The notes: generated from the letters alone by a model not told the origin. DNA of 64,000 nucleotides from Microbacterium sp. Leaf288 (GCF_001422925.1 NZ_LMNI01000010.1:892084-956083); one strand, 5' to 3'; shown: positions 20,364 to 29,505, counted from the first letter of the stretch. A program made the numbers and translations.

Positions 20364-20840
20364 TCAGTCCTCCGGGTCCATCGCACCGCACAGGTCGTCG
20401 AGGAACCGCGCGACCACGGCGAGTTCCTCTTCGTCGTAGTCCATCGCGACGCTTCGCATCGCCCGCAGCCGGTCGCCGAAGACCCGGAAGAACGCATTGC
20501 GCGCGTCCTCCGTGAGCACCACCACGCGCCCCCGCCCGTCGCTGGGATGCGGTCGGCGCTGAACATGCCCGGAATCCACGAGTCGATCGAGCAGCTTCGT
20601 GGTCGATGCTGTCGAGATGCGCAGATGGCGGGCGATGTCGCGCGGGCTGACCGACCGCCCTTGCCGCTCCCGGATGATGAGCAGCCGAAGGGCCGCGACA
20701 TCGGAGGCGTTCATGTCCATGTCGCCCTTCATGCCGCTGTGCATGCGCTCCATCGCGTCGCTGACGGCGCGGATGGACGTGAGCACACGCATCACCGCAT
20801 GCTCATGCTCTGTCTGTGGCAGCCATCGCTCGGACATCAT
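20364..20840 (-). CDS. MarR-family regulator, probable carotenoid regulator (CrtR-like)
   Basis: 158 aa, winged helix-turn-helix. The core SVSPRDIARHLRISTASTTKLLDRLVDSGHVQRRPHPSDGR contains the MarR recognition helix and the DxR wing motif. It is divergent from the idi-crt operon with a perfect 8+8 palindrome in the gap. In Corynebacterium glutamicum, a divergent MarR protein (CrtR) represses the crt operon and responds to GGPP; gene order and orientation here match that, so a similar role is likely (inference). Start: the first of two tandem ATGs at 20840, with GGAGG upstream. Confidence 0.88.
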   Translation of the reverse strand: MMSERWLPQTEHEHAVMRVLTSIRAVSDAMERMHSGMKGDMDMNASDVAALRLLIIRERQGRSVSPRDIARHLRISTASTTKLLDRLVDSGHVQRRPHPSDGRGRVVVLTEDARNAFFRVFGDRLRAMRSVAMDYDEEELAVVARFLDDLCGAMDPED

Positions 20841-20880
20841 GGAAGTTCCCTCCGACCCGTTGTAGCATCGCACGAGAGGT

Positions 20881-20901
20881 ATTGCTAGTTTATCTAGCAA
20901 T
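20881..20901. promoter_or_regulatory. Palindromic operator between the MarR gene and idi-crt operon
   Basis: ATTGCTAG, 5 nt (tttat), CTAGCAAT: perfect 8-bp inverted arms. It sits 17 nt before the idi ATG and 40 nt before the regulator start. The surrounding AT-rich bases could also form a -10 element, so binding would block both promoters. Confidence 0.75.
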
Positions 20902-20918
20902 CTGAGAGGAATGATGGG

Positions 20919-21470
20919 ATGCCCGACACCGACCACGTCGTCCTGCTCGACGATGACGGCCGCGCCATCGGCACGGCCCCGAAATCCAGCGTGCACGGCC
21001 CCGATACCGCCCTGCATCTCGCGTTCTCCTGCCACGTGGTCAACAGCGACGGCCAGGTGCTGATCACCCGTCGGGCCCTCACGAAGCGTACGTGGCCCGG
21101 CGTCTGGACCAACTCGTTCTGCGGGCATCCGCGTCCTGCCGAGCCGGTGCTCTCGGCGGTCCGCCGCCACGCGGATTTCGAACTCGGGCTCACGCTCACC
21201 GACCTCCGGGTCGCGCTTCCGTTGTTCCGGTACCGCGCCACCGACGCCAACGGCGTCGTCGAGCACGAGGTGTGCCCGGTGTACACCGCCTACACCGACG
21301 ACGAGCCCGTGCTCAATCCGCTGGAGGTCGTCGACGCGCGGTGGGTCGAACCCGAGGCGCTCGCCATCTCGCTCGAGGCGACCCCGTGGGCGTTCAGCCC
21401 GTGGCTGGTGCTCCAGGCCCAGCAGCTCCACCTCTTCGAGACGCCATCGCGCGAGAGACGCGCGTCATGA
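20919..21470 (+). CDS. idi: Isopentenyl-diphosphate delta-isomerase, type 1
   Basis: 183-aa Nudix-fold enzyme interconverting IPP and DMAPP, the entry point for the carotenoid pathway. The catalytic Cys68 lies in NSFCGHPRPAE, the catalytic Glu in EHEVCPVY, and the Nudix-like helix reads AVRRHADFELG. Start: ATG at 20919 with GAGAGGA 8 nt upstream. Overlaps crtE by 4 nt (ATGA). Confidence 0.95.
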   Translation: MPDTDHVVLLDDDGRAIGTAPKSSVHGPDTALHLAFSCHVVNSDGQVLITRRALTKRTWPGVWTNSFCGHPRPAEPVLSAVRRHADFELGLTLTDLRVALPLFRYRATDANGVVEHEVCPVYTAYTDDEPVLNPLEVVDARWVEPEALAISLEATPWAFSPWLVLQAQQLHLFETPSRERRAS

Positions 21471-22522
21471 TCCCCGCGGCAGCCGACCCCGATCTGCGGA
21501 TCGCGATCGACGGGGCGCTCGCGCGCATCCGCGAGCGCGCGTCGGAGCTCGGCCCCGCGTTCGGCGTCCTGGGCGACGCGATCACTCGTGCAGCGCAGGG
21601 CGGAAAGCGTCTGCGTCCCGCCCTGGTCACCGCATCCTTCGACGCGTTCCGCTCCGACGAGGCCGACACGTCCGCGGTCCTCTCCGTCGCGGCGGCCTTC
21701 GAGCTGCTGCACACGGCGTTCGTGGTGCACGACGACGTGATCGACCACGACACGATGCGCCGCGGGGTGCCCAACATCGGCGGCGAGTTCCGGCGGCGGG
21801 CAGCGGACGACGGCGCCGACCCCGACGGGGCGGCACTGGTGGGCGACGCCGCCGCGATCCTGGCCGGCGACATCCTGCTCCACGAGGCCTTCCGCCTGGT
21901 GGCGATGGCTCCCACCGACGGTGCGACGCGGGACCGGCTCCTGACCCTGCTCGACGACGCCGTCCTGATCTCGGCGGCGGGCGAACTCGCCGACGTCGAG
22001 AACAGCGTCGCGACGCGGCATCCGTCCCGCCTCTCGACCCTCGATACGGCGTTCAACAAGACCGCGGTGTACACGTTCCGCGCTCCGCTCCAAGCGGGCG
22101 CGCTCCTCGGGGGCGCCGACGGCGACGCTCTGCGCGTACTCGGCGAGGCCGGCGGGCGCCTCGGGCTCGCCTTCCAGCTCGTCGACGACCTCATCGGCGC
22201 CTTCGGGACCACGGCGCAGACAGGGCGTGACACCGGACCCGACCTCCGCGAGAACAAGCGCACCCCGCTCGTGGCGCTCGCGCGCGAATCGGGCGCCGCG
22301 CCGCGCGTCGACGAGGCGCTCGCCCTCGCGCGCACCGGACCCGTCGCGGTGCGCGAGGCTCAGGTCGTGCTGGAGGAGACCGGAGCACGCCAGCGCCTGG
22401 TGCAGCTCGTCGCGGACACGTTGACCGCCGTGCGGGCGGCGTCGCACGATCCCGCACTCCCCGACCGGGCCGGCGCACTCCTGCGCACCCTCGCCGACGG
22501 CATCGAAGGACGGATCCCATGA
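21467..22522 (+). CDS. crtE: Geranylgeranyl diphosphate synthase
   Basis: 351-aa trans-prenyltransferase. It extends DMAPP/FPP with IPP to C20 GGPP. The first aspartate-rich region is VVHDDVIDHDTMRRG (about residues 87-100), with GGKRLRPAL upstream; the second is FQLVDDLIGAFG. GGPP is the substrate of CrtB and, in the Corynebacterium model, the ligand of the CrtR repressor. Start set by the 4-nt overlap with idi. Confidence 0.93.
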   Translation: MIPAAADPDLRIAIDGALARIRERASELGPAFGVLGDAITRAAQGGKRLRPALVTASFDAFRSDEADTSAVLSVAAAFELLHTAFVVHDDVIDHDTMRRGVPNIGGEFRRRAADDGADPDGAALVGDAAAILAGDILLHEAFRLVAMAPTDGATRDRLLTLLDDAVLISAAGELADVENSVATRHPSRLSTLDTAFNKTAVYTFRAPLQAGALLGGADGDALRVLGEAGGRLGLAFQLVDDLIGAFGTTAQTGRDTGPDLRENKRTPLVALARESGAAPRVDEALALARTGPVAVREAQVVLEETGARQRLVQLVADTLTAVRAASHDPALPDRAGALLRTLADGIEGRIP

Positions 22523-23400
22523 GCACCGTGCGCACCGCGACCCCCACGGGACTCGCCCTCTACAACCAGGCGGCGGCGGATGCTGCGGCAACCGTGATCG
22601 CGCGGTACTCGACGTCGTTCGGGCTCGCGTGCCGGCTGCTCGGTCCGCGACCGCGACCGCATGTGCGCAACGTCTACGCGCTGGTGCGCATCGCGGACGA
22701 GATCGTCGACGGCCCCGCCGAAGAGGCCGGGCTGCCTCCGGAGGTCGCCGGCGAGATCCTCGACCAGCTCGAGCAGGAGTCACTCTCGGCGATCGCGCGC
22801 GGCTTCAGCTCGAACCTCGTGGTCCACGCGTTCGCCGGGACGGCCCGCGAGTGCGGCATCGGCGAGGATCTCGTGCGTCCCTTCTTCGCGTCCATGCGCA
22901 CCGACCTCGGCACGCACAGCCACGACGCCGCCTCGCACGACGCCTACGTCTACGGCTCGGCGGAGGTCGTGGGGCTGATGTGCCTGCAGGTGTTCGTCAA
23001 CGCCGGGGCGCAGCATCCGGTCACGCCCTCTCCTGAGCTCGTCGACGGCGCCCGGCGCCTCGGCGCCGCCTTCCAGGACGTCAACTTCCTGCGCGATCTC
23101 CACCACGACGAAGCCGTGCTCGGACGCGACTACCTCGGTCTCTCGTCGGCCGATGGGGAGCGCGCTGCGGTGCTCGATCGCATCGATCGCGATCTGGCCG
23201 CCGCGGCCAGCGCCATCCCGGCGCTTCCCGCCGACTGCCGCCGTGCGGTGACCGCCGCGCACGACCTCTTCGCCGAGCTCGCCGTGCGCCTGCGCGCGTG
23301 CGACGGATCCGAGGAGCGGGTGCGCGTGCCCGACGCCGTGAAGGCGCGCCTTGCGGCCCGCGCGCTGCTGGGCTTCGCTCCGCGGGAGGTGCGCGCATGA
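22519..23400 (+). CDS. crtB: Phytoene synthase
   Basis: 293 aa, head-to-head condensation of two GGPP to phytoene. Squalene/phytoene synthase signatures: STSFGLACRLL, YALVRIADEIVDG (first Asp region), YVYGSAEVVGLMCLQVF, and QDVNFLRDLHHDEAVLGRDYLG (second Asp region). Overlaps crtE by 4 nt (ATGA) and crtI by 4 nt. Confidence 0.95.
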   Translation: MSTVRTATPTGLALYNQAAADAAATVIARYSTSFGLACRLLGPRPRPHVRNVYALVRIADEIVDGPAEEAGLPPEVAGEILDQLEQESLSAIARGFSSNLVVHAFAGTARECGIGEDLVRPFFASMRTDLGTHSHDAASHDAYVYGSAEVVGLMCLQVFVNAGAQHPVTPSPELVDGARRLGAAFQDVNFLRDLHHDEAVLGRDYLGLSSADGERAAVLDRIDRDLAAAASAIPALPADCRRAVTAAHDLFAELAVRLRACDGSEERVRVPDAVKARLAARALLGFAPREVRA

Positions 23401-24962
23401 CACTCGTCGACGGACCGCGCCGCGCGGTCGTCATCGGCGGCGGCGTCGGCGGACTCGCCTCGGCGGCGCTGCTGGCCTCCGAAGGGTGGGACACGACCCT
23501 GTTCGAGGCGCGCGACGAACTCGGCGGGCGCGCAGGGTCGTGGGAACGCGACGGCTTCCGATTCGACACGGGGCCCAGTTGGTACCTCATGCCCGAGGTG
23601 TTCGAGCACTTCTTCCGGCTGCTCGGCACGACTGCGGAGCGCGAACTCGACCTCGTGCCGCTGGATCCGGCGTACCGCGTGTACTCGGATCCGTCGACGG
23701 GCCTCTCTCCGCTCGACGTGCGCTCCGGCCGCGCCGAGGCCACCGCACTCTTCGAGGGCGTGGAGCCCGGCGCGGGCGCCCGCCTCGACGCGTACCTCGA
23801 CTCCGCCGCCGACGCTTACGAGCTCGCAGTCTCGCGCTTCCTCTACGACACGTACGAGACGACCGCGGGCCTTCGAGACCCGGCACTGCTGCGACGGATG
23901 CCGCAGCTCGCGCCCCTCCTGACGCGCAGCCTCGCCCGCCATGTCGAGCGTCGGTTCACCGATCCCCGGCTGCGTCAGATCCTCGAGTACCCGGCGGTCT
24001 TCCTCGGGGGATCGCCCTACGGTGTTCCGAGTCTGTATCACCTCATGAGCCACCTCGATCTGGGAGATCGCGTGCTCTACCCGCGCGGCGGATTCACCGA
24101 GCTCGTGGCCGCGATCGCGCGCCTGGCCGAGGCGTCCGGGGTCGCGATCGAGACCGGAGCGCGAGTCACCGCGATCACCACGGAGGCCGCAGTCGCGACG
24201 GGCGTCGAACTCGCCGGCGGACACCGCGTTCCCGCCGACCTCGTGGTGTCGGGCGCCGACCTGCACCACACCGAGACCCGGCTGCTCCCCCGCGCCGCGC
24301 AGACGTATCCCGAGGAGTGGTGGCGCTCGCGCACGCCGAGCCCCGGCGCGCTGCTGGTGATGCTCGGCGTGGAGGGGCGGCTTCCGCAGCTCGCCCACCA
24401 CACGCTGCTGTTCGCCCGGGAGTGGCGCGAGAACTTCACCGACATCTTCGGCGCGCGCCCACGCATCCCGGCCCCCGCGTCGCTCTACATCTGCCGTCCC
24501 AGCGCCACGGACCCCAGCGTGGCGCCGCCGGAGCACGAGAATCTCTTCGTGCTCGTCCCCGTGCCCGCAGACCCCCAGCTGGGGCACGGGGGCATCGACG
24601 GCGGCGGCGACGCGGCGATCGAGGCGGCCGCCGACGAGGTGATCGCGCAGATCGCCGAGTGGTGCGGCATCCCCGACCTGGCGGAGCGGATCGTGGTGCG
24701 CCGCACGGTGGCACCCGGCGACTTCGCCGACGACTTCGGAGCCTGGCGCGGCAACGCGCTCGGCCTCGCGCACACGCTCGGGCAGAGCGCGGTGTTCCGT
24801 CCCCGGAACACGTCGCGCAAGGTCGAGGGCCTGTCGTACGTCGGCGCCTCCACCCTGCCCGGCATCGGGCTGCCGATGTGCCTCATCTCGGCCGAACTCG
24901 TCGTCAAGCGTCTGCGAGGGGATCGCTCCCCCGGTCCCCTCGCAGAGCCGGCGAAGGTGTGA
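23397..24962 (+). CDS. crtI: Phytoene desaturase (lycopene-forming)
   Basis: 521-aa FAD-dependent desaturase. N-terminal dinucleotide-binding motif AVVIGGGVGGLASAALLASEG with E following (FEARDELGGRAGS), substrate region FRFDTGPSWYLMPEVF, and the C-terminal bacterial CrtI signature YVGASTLPGIGLPMCLISAEL. Bacterial CrtI performs four desaturations of phytoene to lycopene. Start by the ATGA overlap with crtB. Confidence 0.95.
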   Translation: MTLVDGPRRAVVIGGGVGGLASAALLASEGWDTTLFEARDELGGRAGSWERDGFRFDTGPSWYLMPEVFEHFFRLLGTTAERELDLVPLDPAYRVYSDPSTGLSPLDVRSGRAEATALFEGVEPGAGARLDAYLDSAADAYELAVSRFLYDTYETTAGLRDPALLRRMPQLAPLLTRSLARHVERRFTDPRLRQILEYPAVFLGGSPYGVPSLYHLMSHLDLGDRVLYPRGGFTELVAAIARLAEASGVAIETGARVTAITTEAAVATGVELAGGHRVPADLVVSGADLHHTETRLLPRAAQTYPEEWWRSRTPSPGALLVMLGVEGRLPQLAHHTLLFAREWRENFTDIFGARPRIPAPASLYICRPSATDPSVAPPEHENLFVLVPVPADPQLGHGGIDGGGDAAIEAAADEVIAQIAEWCGIPDLAERIVVRRTVAPGDFADDFGAWRGNALGLAHTLGQSAVFRPRNTSRKVEGLSYVGASTLPGIGLPMCLISAELVVKRLRGDRSPGPLAEPAKV

Positions 24963-24964
24963 CG

Positions 24965-25318
24965 GTGCCGGGACTCTACCTCGCCGCCATCCTCGTCTCG
25001 GCGGCGGGCGTGCTGCTGATCGACCGGCGCTGGCGCCTCGCGGCGTGGCCCGCGCCGGGACGCACGGCCCTGGCGGTGGGGATCGGCACCGCGTTCTTCC
25101 TCGCGTGGGACGCCGTCGGGATCGCCACCGGTGTCTTCGTCAAGGGCGACAGTGCCCTGCTGCTGGGCGTCGACCTTGCTCCCCATCTCCCGCTCGAAGA
25201 GCCCGTGTTCCTGGCGTTCCTGTGCTACCTGGCCCTCGTCGCGTGGTCCGGCGCCCTGCGCCTGACAGATCGTCGGAGGGCGGATGCTGCGCCCCCGCGC
25301 TCGGAGGCGACCCGATGA
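24965..25318 (+). CDS. crtYe: C50 carotenoid epsilon-cyclase subunit
   Basis: 117-aa heterodimeric lycopene-cyclase-type subunit with three hydrophobic helices (LYLAAILVSAAGVLLI, VGIGTAFFLAWDAVGIATGVF, EEPVFLAFLCYLALVAW). The conserved PLEEPVFL is the CrtYc/Ye-type signature. The GTG at 24965 has GAAGG 7 nt upstream; the GTG at 24959 (GTGA overlap with the crtI stop) is an alternative two codons longer. Works with the next gene to cyclise the C50 intermediate. Confidence 0.87.
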   Translation: MPGLYLAAILVSAAGVLLIDRRWRLAAWPAPGRTALAVGIGTAFFLAWDAVGIATGVFVKGDSALLLGVDLAPHLPLEEPVFLAFLCYLALVAWSGALRLTDRRRADAAPPRSEATR

Positions 25319-25638
25319 CCTACTCCCTCATCGTCGTGCCGTTCGTCCTCATCACCGCGATCGTGGTCGTGCTGACGGTCCGCCTCCCGGCGTTCGGGCG
25401 CAGGATGACGGCATCCGTCATCGCCGCGGGCGTCCTCGTCGTGCTCACCGCCGTATTCGACAACATCATGATCGCCGCGGGGCTCTTCACGTACCCCGAG
25501 GCGCTGATCTCGGGGGTGCGCATCGGCCTCGCCCCTCTCGAGGACTTCGCCTATCCGGTGTGCGCGGCGTTCCTCGTACCGGCGATCTTCGCGCTGCTCG
25601 GGTCGTCGCGCTCGCGTCGTGAGAAGGTGGCCTCGTGA
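25315..25638 (+). CDS. crtYf: C50 carotenoid epsilon-cyclase subunit
   Basis: 107-aa membrane protein, three helices, with PLEDFAYPV as the CrtYd/Yf counterpart of the subunit-one PLEEPVFL motif. ATGA overlap with crtYe and GTGA overlap with crtEb. The order Ye-Yf-Eb matches the Corynebacterium decaprenoxanthin operon rather than the Micrococcus sarcinaxanthin order; the ring type (epsilon against gamma) is inferred from this order only. Confidence 0.87.
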   Translation: MTYSLIVVPFVLITAIVVVLTVRLPAFGRRMTASVIAAGVLVVLTAVFDNIMIAAGLFTYPEALISGVRIGLAPLEDFAYPVCAAFLVPAIFALLGSSRSRREKVAS

Positions 25639-26528
25639 CCACCGCTGCGCCCCTGCGCGCGAGCACCGTCGCCCGGCAGCTTCTCATCGCCTCGCGGCCC
25701 GTGAGCTGGATCAACACCGCGTACCCGTTCGCCGCCGCCTATGTCATGACCACGCGCGAGGTGGATCTGACCCTCGTGCTGGGCACGCTGTTCTTCCTCG
25801 TGCCGTACAACCTCGCGATGTACGGCATCAACGACGTGTTCGACTACGAGTCGGACCTCCGCAACCCCCGCAAGGGCGGCGCCCACGGCGCCGTGCTCGA
25901 TCGGCGGATGCACCGCGTGACCCTGTGGGCCTCCGCACTGCTGTGTCTGCCGTTCGTGGCCTATCTCGTGGTCATCGGGTCCGCGGTCTCGTGGCTCGTC
26001 CTCGCCGCGAGCCTGTTCTTCGTCGTGTTCTACAGCGCGCCGCCGCTGCGGCTGAAGGAGCGGCCGTTCCTGGACTCCGTGACCAGCAGCATCCACTTCT
26101 TCTCCCCTGCCGTGTACGGGCTCGTCCTGGCGGGAGCCACGTGGACACCCGCCCTTGTGGCGTTGATCGCCGCATTCGCGCTATGGGGCGTCGCCTCCCA
26201 CGCGTTCGGCGCGGTGCAGGACGTCGTCGCCGACCGCGAAGCGGGGATCGCATCGATCGCCACGGCGCGCGGCGCACGCTGGACGGTGCGCTTCGCCCTC
26301 GCGTGCTACGCCGCGGCGGGGGTCGCGATGCTCGCGACGACCTGGCCGGGACCGCTCGCGGCTGTGCTCGTGGTGCCCTACCTCGTGACGGTGTGGCCGT
26401 ACCGCTCGATCGCCGACGCCGAGGCGGCGGCCGCGACCACGGGATGGCGCCGGTTCCTGTGGCTCAACCAGTTCTCGGGCTTCGCGGTCACGCTGCTGCT
26501 CATCTGGTACGCGATCCTCACCGCTTAA
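25635..26528 (+). CDS. crtEb: Lycopene elongase, UbiA-type prenyltransferase
   Basis: 297-aa membrane prenyltransferase adding two C5 units to lycopene (flavuxanthin-type C50 product). First Asp motif NDVFDYESD (residues 66-74), second QDVVADREAG, and about eight hydrophobic helices. SRPVSWINTAYPFAAAYV at the N-terminus is typical of lycopene elongases. GTG start by the 4-nt overlap with crtYf. Last gene of the operon, ended by a long hairpin one base after its stop. Confidence 0.92.
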   Translation: MTTAAPLRASTVARQLLIASRPVSWINTAYPFAAAYVMTTREVDLTLVLGTLFFLVPYNLAMYGINDVFDYESDLRNPRKGGAHGAVLDRRMHRVTLWASALLCLPFVAYLVVIGSAVSWLVLAASLFFVVFYSAPPLRLKERPFLDSVTSSIHFFSPAVYGLVLAGATWTPALVALIAAFALWGVASHAFGAVQDVVADREAGIASIATARGARWTVRFALACYAAAGVAMLATTWPGPLAAVLVVPYLVTVWPYRSIADAEAAAATTGWRRFLWLNQFSGFAVTLLLIWYAILTA

Positions 26529-26582
26529 CCCCGGAACGCCGAAGGCCGGTCCCCGCGGGGACCGGCCTTCGGCGTTCCGGGG
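26529..26582. terminator. Bidirectional terminator between crtEb and the UPF0182 gene
   Basis: A 54-nt perfect palindrome: 26-bp arms beginning CCCCGGAACGCCGAAGG around a 2-nt centre. It fills almost all the space between the two convergent stop codons. No T-tract on either strand. Confidence 0.88.
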
Positions 26583-26583
26583 T

Positions 26584-29493
26584 CTACGGCTGCTCGCCGA
26601 GCTGGATGAGCTTCTCGACCGCCGCGGTCAGACGCTCGTCGGCCGCGCCGTACGCGGCCCAGTCGCCCTGCTCGAGCGCCGCCTGGCGATCGAGCATCGC
26701 CTGCTGAGCGTCCTGCAGCGCGGCCTGGTACTCATCGGTCGGCTCGGTCGGCGTCGTCGGCTCGGTCGGCGTCGGCTCCGGAGTCGGCGCCGGCGTGGCA
26801 CCCGGGGTCGGCTGCACGTCGGTGTCACCCGCGTCGGCGCCGGAGTCACCGCCGAACAGCGTGTCGAGGGCCTCGTTGAGTGTGTCTTCGAAGGCGATCT
26901 TGTCGCCGAACGAGACCAGCACCTTCTGCAGCTTGGGCAGCTTCGTACCCGTCGACGACTGCACGAACACCGGCTGGACGTACAGGAGGCCGCCGCCGAC
27001 CGGCAGGGTGAGCAGGTTGCCGTTGAGCACCTCGGACTGTCCCTGTTTCAGCAGGTTGATCTGCGCCGAGATCTGCGGATCCGAGTTGAACGTGTTCTGC
27101 ACCTGGCCAGGACCGGGCACCGTCGTCTCGGCATCGATCACCAGCATCCGCAGCTTTCCGTAGTCCTCGCTCTTCACGCCCGCTTCGCTTCCGGCGTTCG
27201 AGTCGACCGCGAGGTAGCCCATCAGGACGTTCCTGGTGTTGCCTGCCGTCGCCGCCGGGATGAACGACGTGAACATCGAGTACGTCGGCTGATCCTGGTC
27301 GGGCATCTGCATCGTCAGGTAGTAGGGCGGCTGCAGCGCCGTCTCTTCCTGCGGGTCGTTCGGGGTCTGCCAGCGGTTGTCGCTCTGGTAGAACGAGCGC
27401 GCGTCGTCGACGTGATAGACCCCGAGGATCGTGCGCTGCACCTTGAACAGATCGGTCGGGTACCGCACGTGGCTGATCAGGTCGGCCGACATGTCGCTGA
27501 TCGGCTTGATCGTCGACGGGTAGACCTTCTGCCACGACTCCAGCACCGGGTCGCTCTCGTCCCACGCGTACAGGGTGACCGATCCGTCGTACGCGTCGAC
27601 GGTCGCCTTCACCGAGTTGCGGATGTAGTTGATGTCGTCGAGAGCGAAGCGCGGAGCGGGGTTGCTCGAATCCGAGATCGCCGACGTCAGGCTCACGGTC
27701 GACGAGTACGGGTAGTTGGCGCTCAGCGTGTAGCCGTCGATGATCCACACGATCCGCCCGTCGACGACGCTCGGGTAGGCGTCGTTGTCGAGCGTCAGGT
27801 AAGGGGCGACCTTCTGGACGCGATCGCGCGGATTGCGGTCGTACAGGATCTGCGAGTCCTCGTTGACGTAGTCGGAGAACAGGATCTGCTCGGCCTGGAA
27901 CTTGAGCGCGTAGATGAGCCTGTTGAAGACGTTGCCCAGGCTCGGCCCGCCCTCGCCGTCGAACGTGGTCTTCGTCTCGCCGGAGCCGTCCTCGCCCGAG
28001 GGGTAGTCGAGCTCCACCGGTTCGGCCCCCGCGGGTGCCCCGACGATGGAGTACGTCGGCGAATACTCGCCGAAGTACACCCGCGGCTGGAAGTCCTCCC
28101 GGTCGGAGAGGAACCCCGAGGCGGGGATGCCGCGCTCGAGGAACACGGGGTCGCCCTCATTCGTGCGGTCGTTGCCCTTCGCGGCGACGAGGCCGTAGCC
28201 GTGCGTGTAGACGACGGCGGAGTTCTGCCAGTCGGCGGCGTTGCCGAGCTGCGCGAGGTTCAGCTCGCGCACCGACACCACGGTGTCCTGCGCGACCCCG
28301 TCGATGTCGTACCGGTCGACGTCCAGCGGGTCGGCGAACTGGTAGTACGACCGGTACTGCTCGAGCTGGCGCACGTTCGGCGAGATGATCGCGGGGTCCA
28401 TGATGCGCACCTGGGCCGTGGTGGCCGCGTCGTCGCGCAGCTGGCCGGCCGTGACATCGGTCACGGCCGTGAAGTCCTGCTGGTCGAGGTTGTCGACGCC
28501 GTACGCCTCGTGCGTCATGTCGACGTTGCGCTGGTAGTAGTCCTCTTCGAGGGCGAACCGGTTCGGCTGCACCTGGAAGGTGTTGACGACCCACGGATAG
28601 CCGACGCCGACGACGATCGCCGAAACGACGAGCAGGGCGGTCGCGATGAGCGGGTAGCGCCAGCGGCCGATGATCGCGGTCACGAAGAACAGGATGGCGA
28701 CGATGACGGCCGCGAAGGCGAGGATCGTCTGGCCGGGGATGATCGCGTTGACACCCGTGTATCCGGGACCCGTGATCCGATCACCCGGCTCGACGAGCGT
28801 CTTGTACCGGTCGAGCCACAGGCTCGCGGCCTGCACCAGCAGGTACAGCCCCGCGGTCACCGCGAGCTGGATGCGCGCCGACTTGGAGATCCGCAGCTCG
28901 CGCTGACCGATCCGCACAGAGCCGTAGAGGTACGAGACCAGCGCAGTGACGAGCAGGCAGATCAGCAGGACCGCCGAGACGAAGCCGATGAGCGAGCTCC
29001 AGAACGGCATGGCGAACATGTAGAAGCCGGTGTCGAGCCCGAACTCGGGGTCGGTCGTCTTGGTGGCGACGCCGTTGAACCACAGCCACGTGGTCTCCCA
29101 CTGGGCCGAGGCGGCGAAGCCTGCGAAGAAGCCGAAGAAGATCGGGATGCCCCACATCGCGAGCCGGCGCAGCGGCTCGACGACCTCCTGGTAGCGGTCG
29201 AGCTGCGAGCTCAGCCGTGCATAGACGGGGCGCAGCCGGTAGGCGAGCTGGATGGAGAGCCACACCGGCACCGCCATCCCGAGGAAGCCCACCGCGAACA
29301 TCACGACACGCGCGACCCACTGGGTGAGCAGCACCTCCGAGAACCCGAGCTGGTCGTACCAGAGCCAGTCCGCGTAGAGGCTGGCGAAGATGAAGAAGGC
29401 CACCACCAGCGCGGCGATGATCGCCAGGGTGATCGCTATGACGCGTCGGGTGCGAGAAGGTGTGGCCGGGGTCGGCGCGGAGGTCGTGGTCAC
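26584..29493 (-). CDS. UPF0182 family large membrane protein
   Basis: 969 aa. About seven hydrophobic helices occupy the first 330 residues (VIAITLAIIAALVVAFFIF onward), followed by a large extracellular region (YVNEDSQILYDRNPRDRVQKVAPYLTLD, RDRV-type motif) and a Pro/Thr/Glu tail (PTPGATPAPTPEPTPTEP). The family is universal in actinobacteria but its function is unknown. The GTG at 29493 follows TAGGAT by 6 nt. Convergent with the carotenoid operon. Confidence 0.92.
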   Translation of the reverse strand: MTTTSAPTPATPSRTRRVIAITLAIIAALVVAFFIFASLYADWLWYDQLGFSEVLLTQWVARVVMFAVGFLGMAVPVWLSIQLAYRLRPVYARLSSQLDRYQEVVEPLRRLAMWGIPIFFGFFAGFAASAQWETTWLWFNGVATKTTDPEFGLDTGFYMFAMPFWSSLIGFVSAVLLICLLVTALVSYLYGSVRIGQRELRISKSARIQLAVTAGLYLLVQAASLWLDRYKTLVEPGDRITGPGYTGVNAIIPGQTILAFAAVIVAILFFVTAIIGRWRYPLIATALLVVSAIVVGVGYPWVVNTFQVQPNRFALEEDYYQRNVDMTHEAYGVDNLDQQDFTAVTDVTAGQLRDDAATTAQVRIMDPAIISPNVRQLEQYRSYYQFADPLDVDRYDIDGVAQDTVVSVRELNLAQLGNAADWQNSAVVYTHGYGLVAAKGNDRTNEGDPVFLERGIPASGFLSDREDFQPRVYFGEYSPTYSIVGAPAGAEPVELDYPSGEDGSGETKTTFDGEGGPSLGNVFNRLIYALKFQAEQILFSDYVNEDSQILYDRNPRDRVQKVAPYLTLDNDAYPSVVDGRIVWIIDGYTLSANYPYSSTVSLTSAISDSSNPAPRFALDDINYIRNSVKATVDAYDGSVTLYAWDESDPVLESWQKVYPSTIKPISDMSADLISHVRYPTDLFKVQRTILGVYHVDDARSFYQSDNRWQTPNDPQEETALQPPYYLTMQMPDQDQPTYSMFTSFIPAATAGNTRNVLMGYLAVDSNAGSEAGVKSEDYGKLRMLVIDAETTVPGPGQVQNTFNSDPQISAQINLLKQGQSEVLNGNLLTLPVGGGLLYVQPVFVQSSTGTKLPKLQKVLVSFGDKIAFEDTLNEALDTLFGGDSGADAGDTDVQPTPGATPAPTPEPTPTEPTTPTEPTDEYQAALQDAQQAMLDRQAALEQGDWAAYGAADERLTAAVEKLIQLGEQP

Positions 29494-29499
29494 GTTCCC

Positions 29500-29505
29500 A
29501 TCCTA
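29500..29505 (-). promoter_or_regulatory. -10 box of the UPF0182 gene, leaderless type
   Basis: On the minus strand TAGGAT lies 6 nt before the GTG at 29493. Confidence 0.42.

Noticed and set aside
23130..24773. 547-codon minus-strand frame opposite crtB/crtI
   Set aside because: The opposite frame encodes clear phytoene synthase and desaturase motifs; the antisense product is low-complexity and motif-free.
26569..26582. The crtEb terminator palindrome considered as an attachment site or mobile-element end
   Set aside because: No integrase, transposase or target duplication nearby; position exactly between two convergent stops explains it as a terminator.
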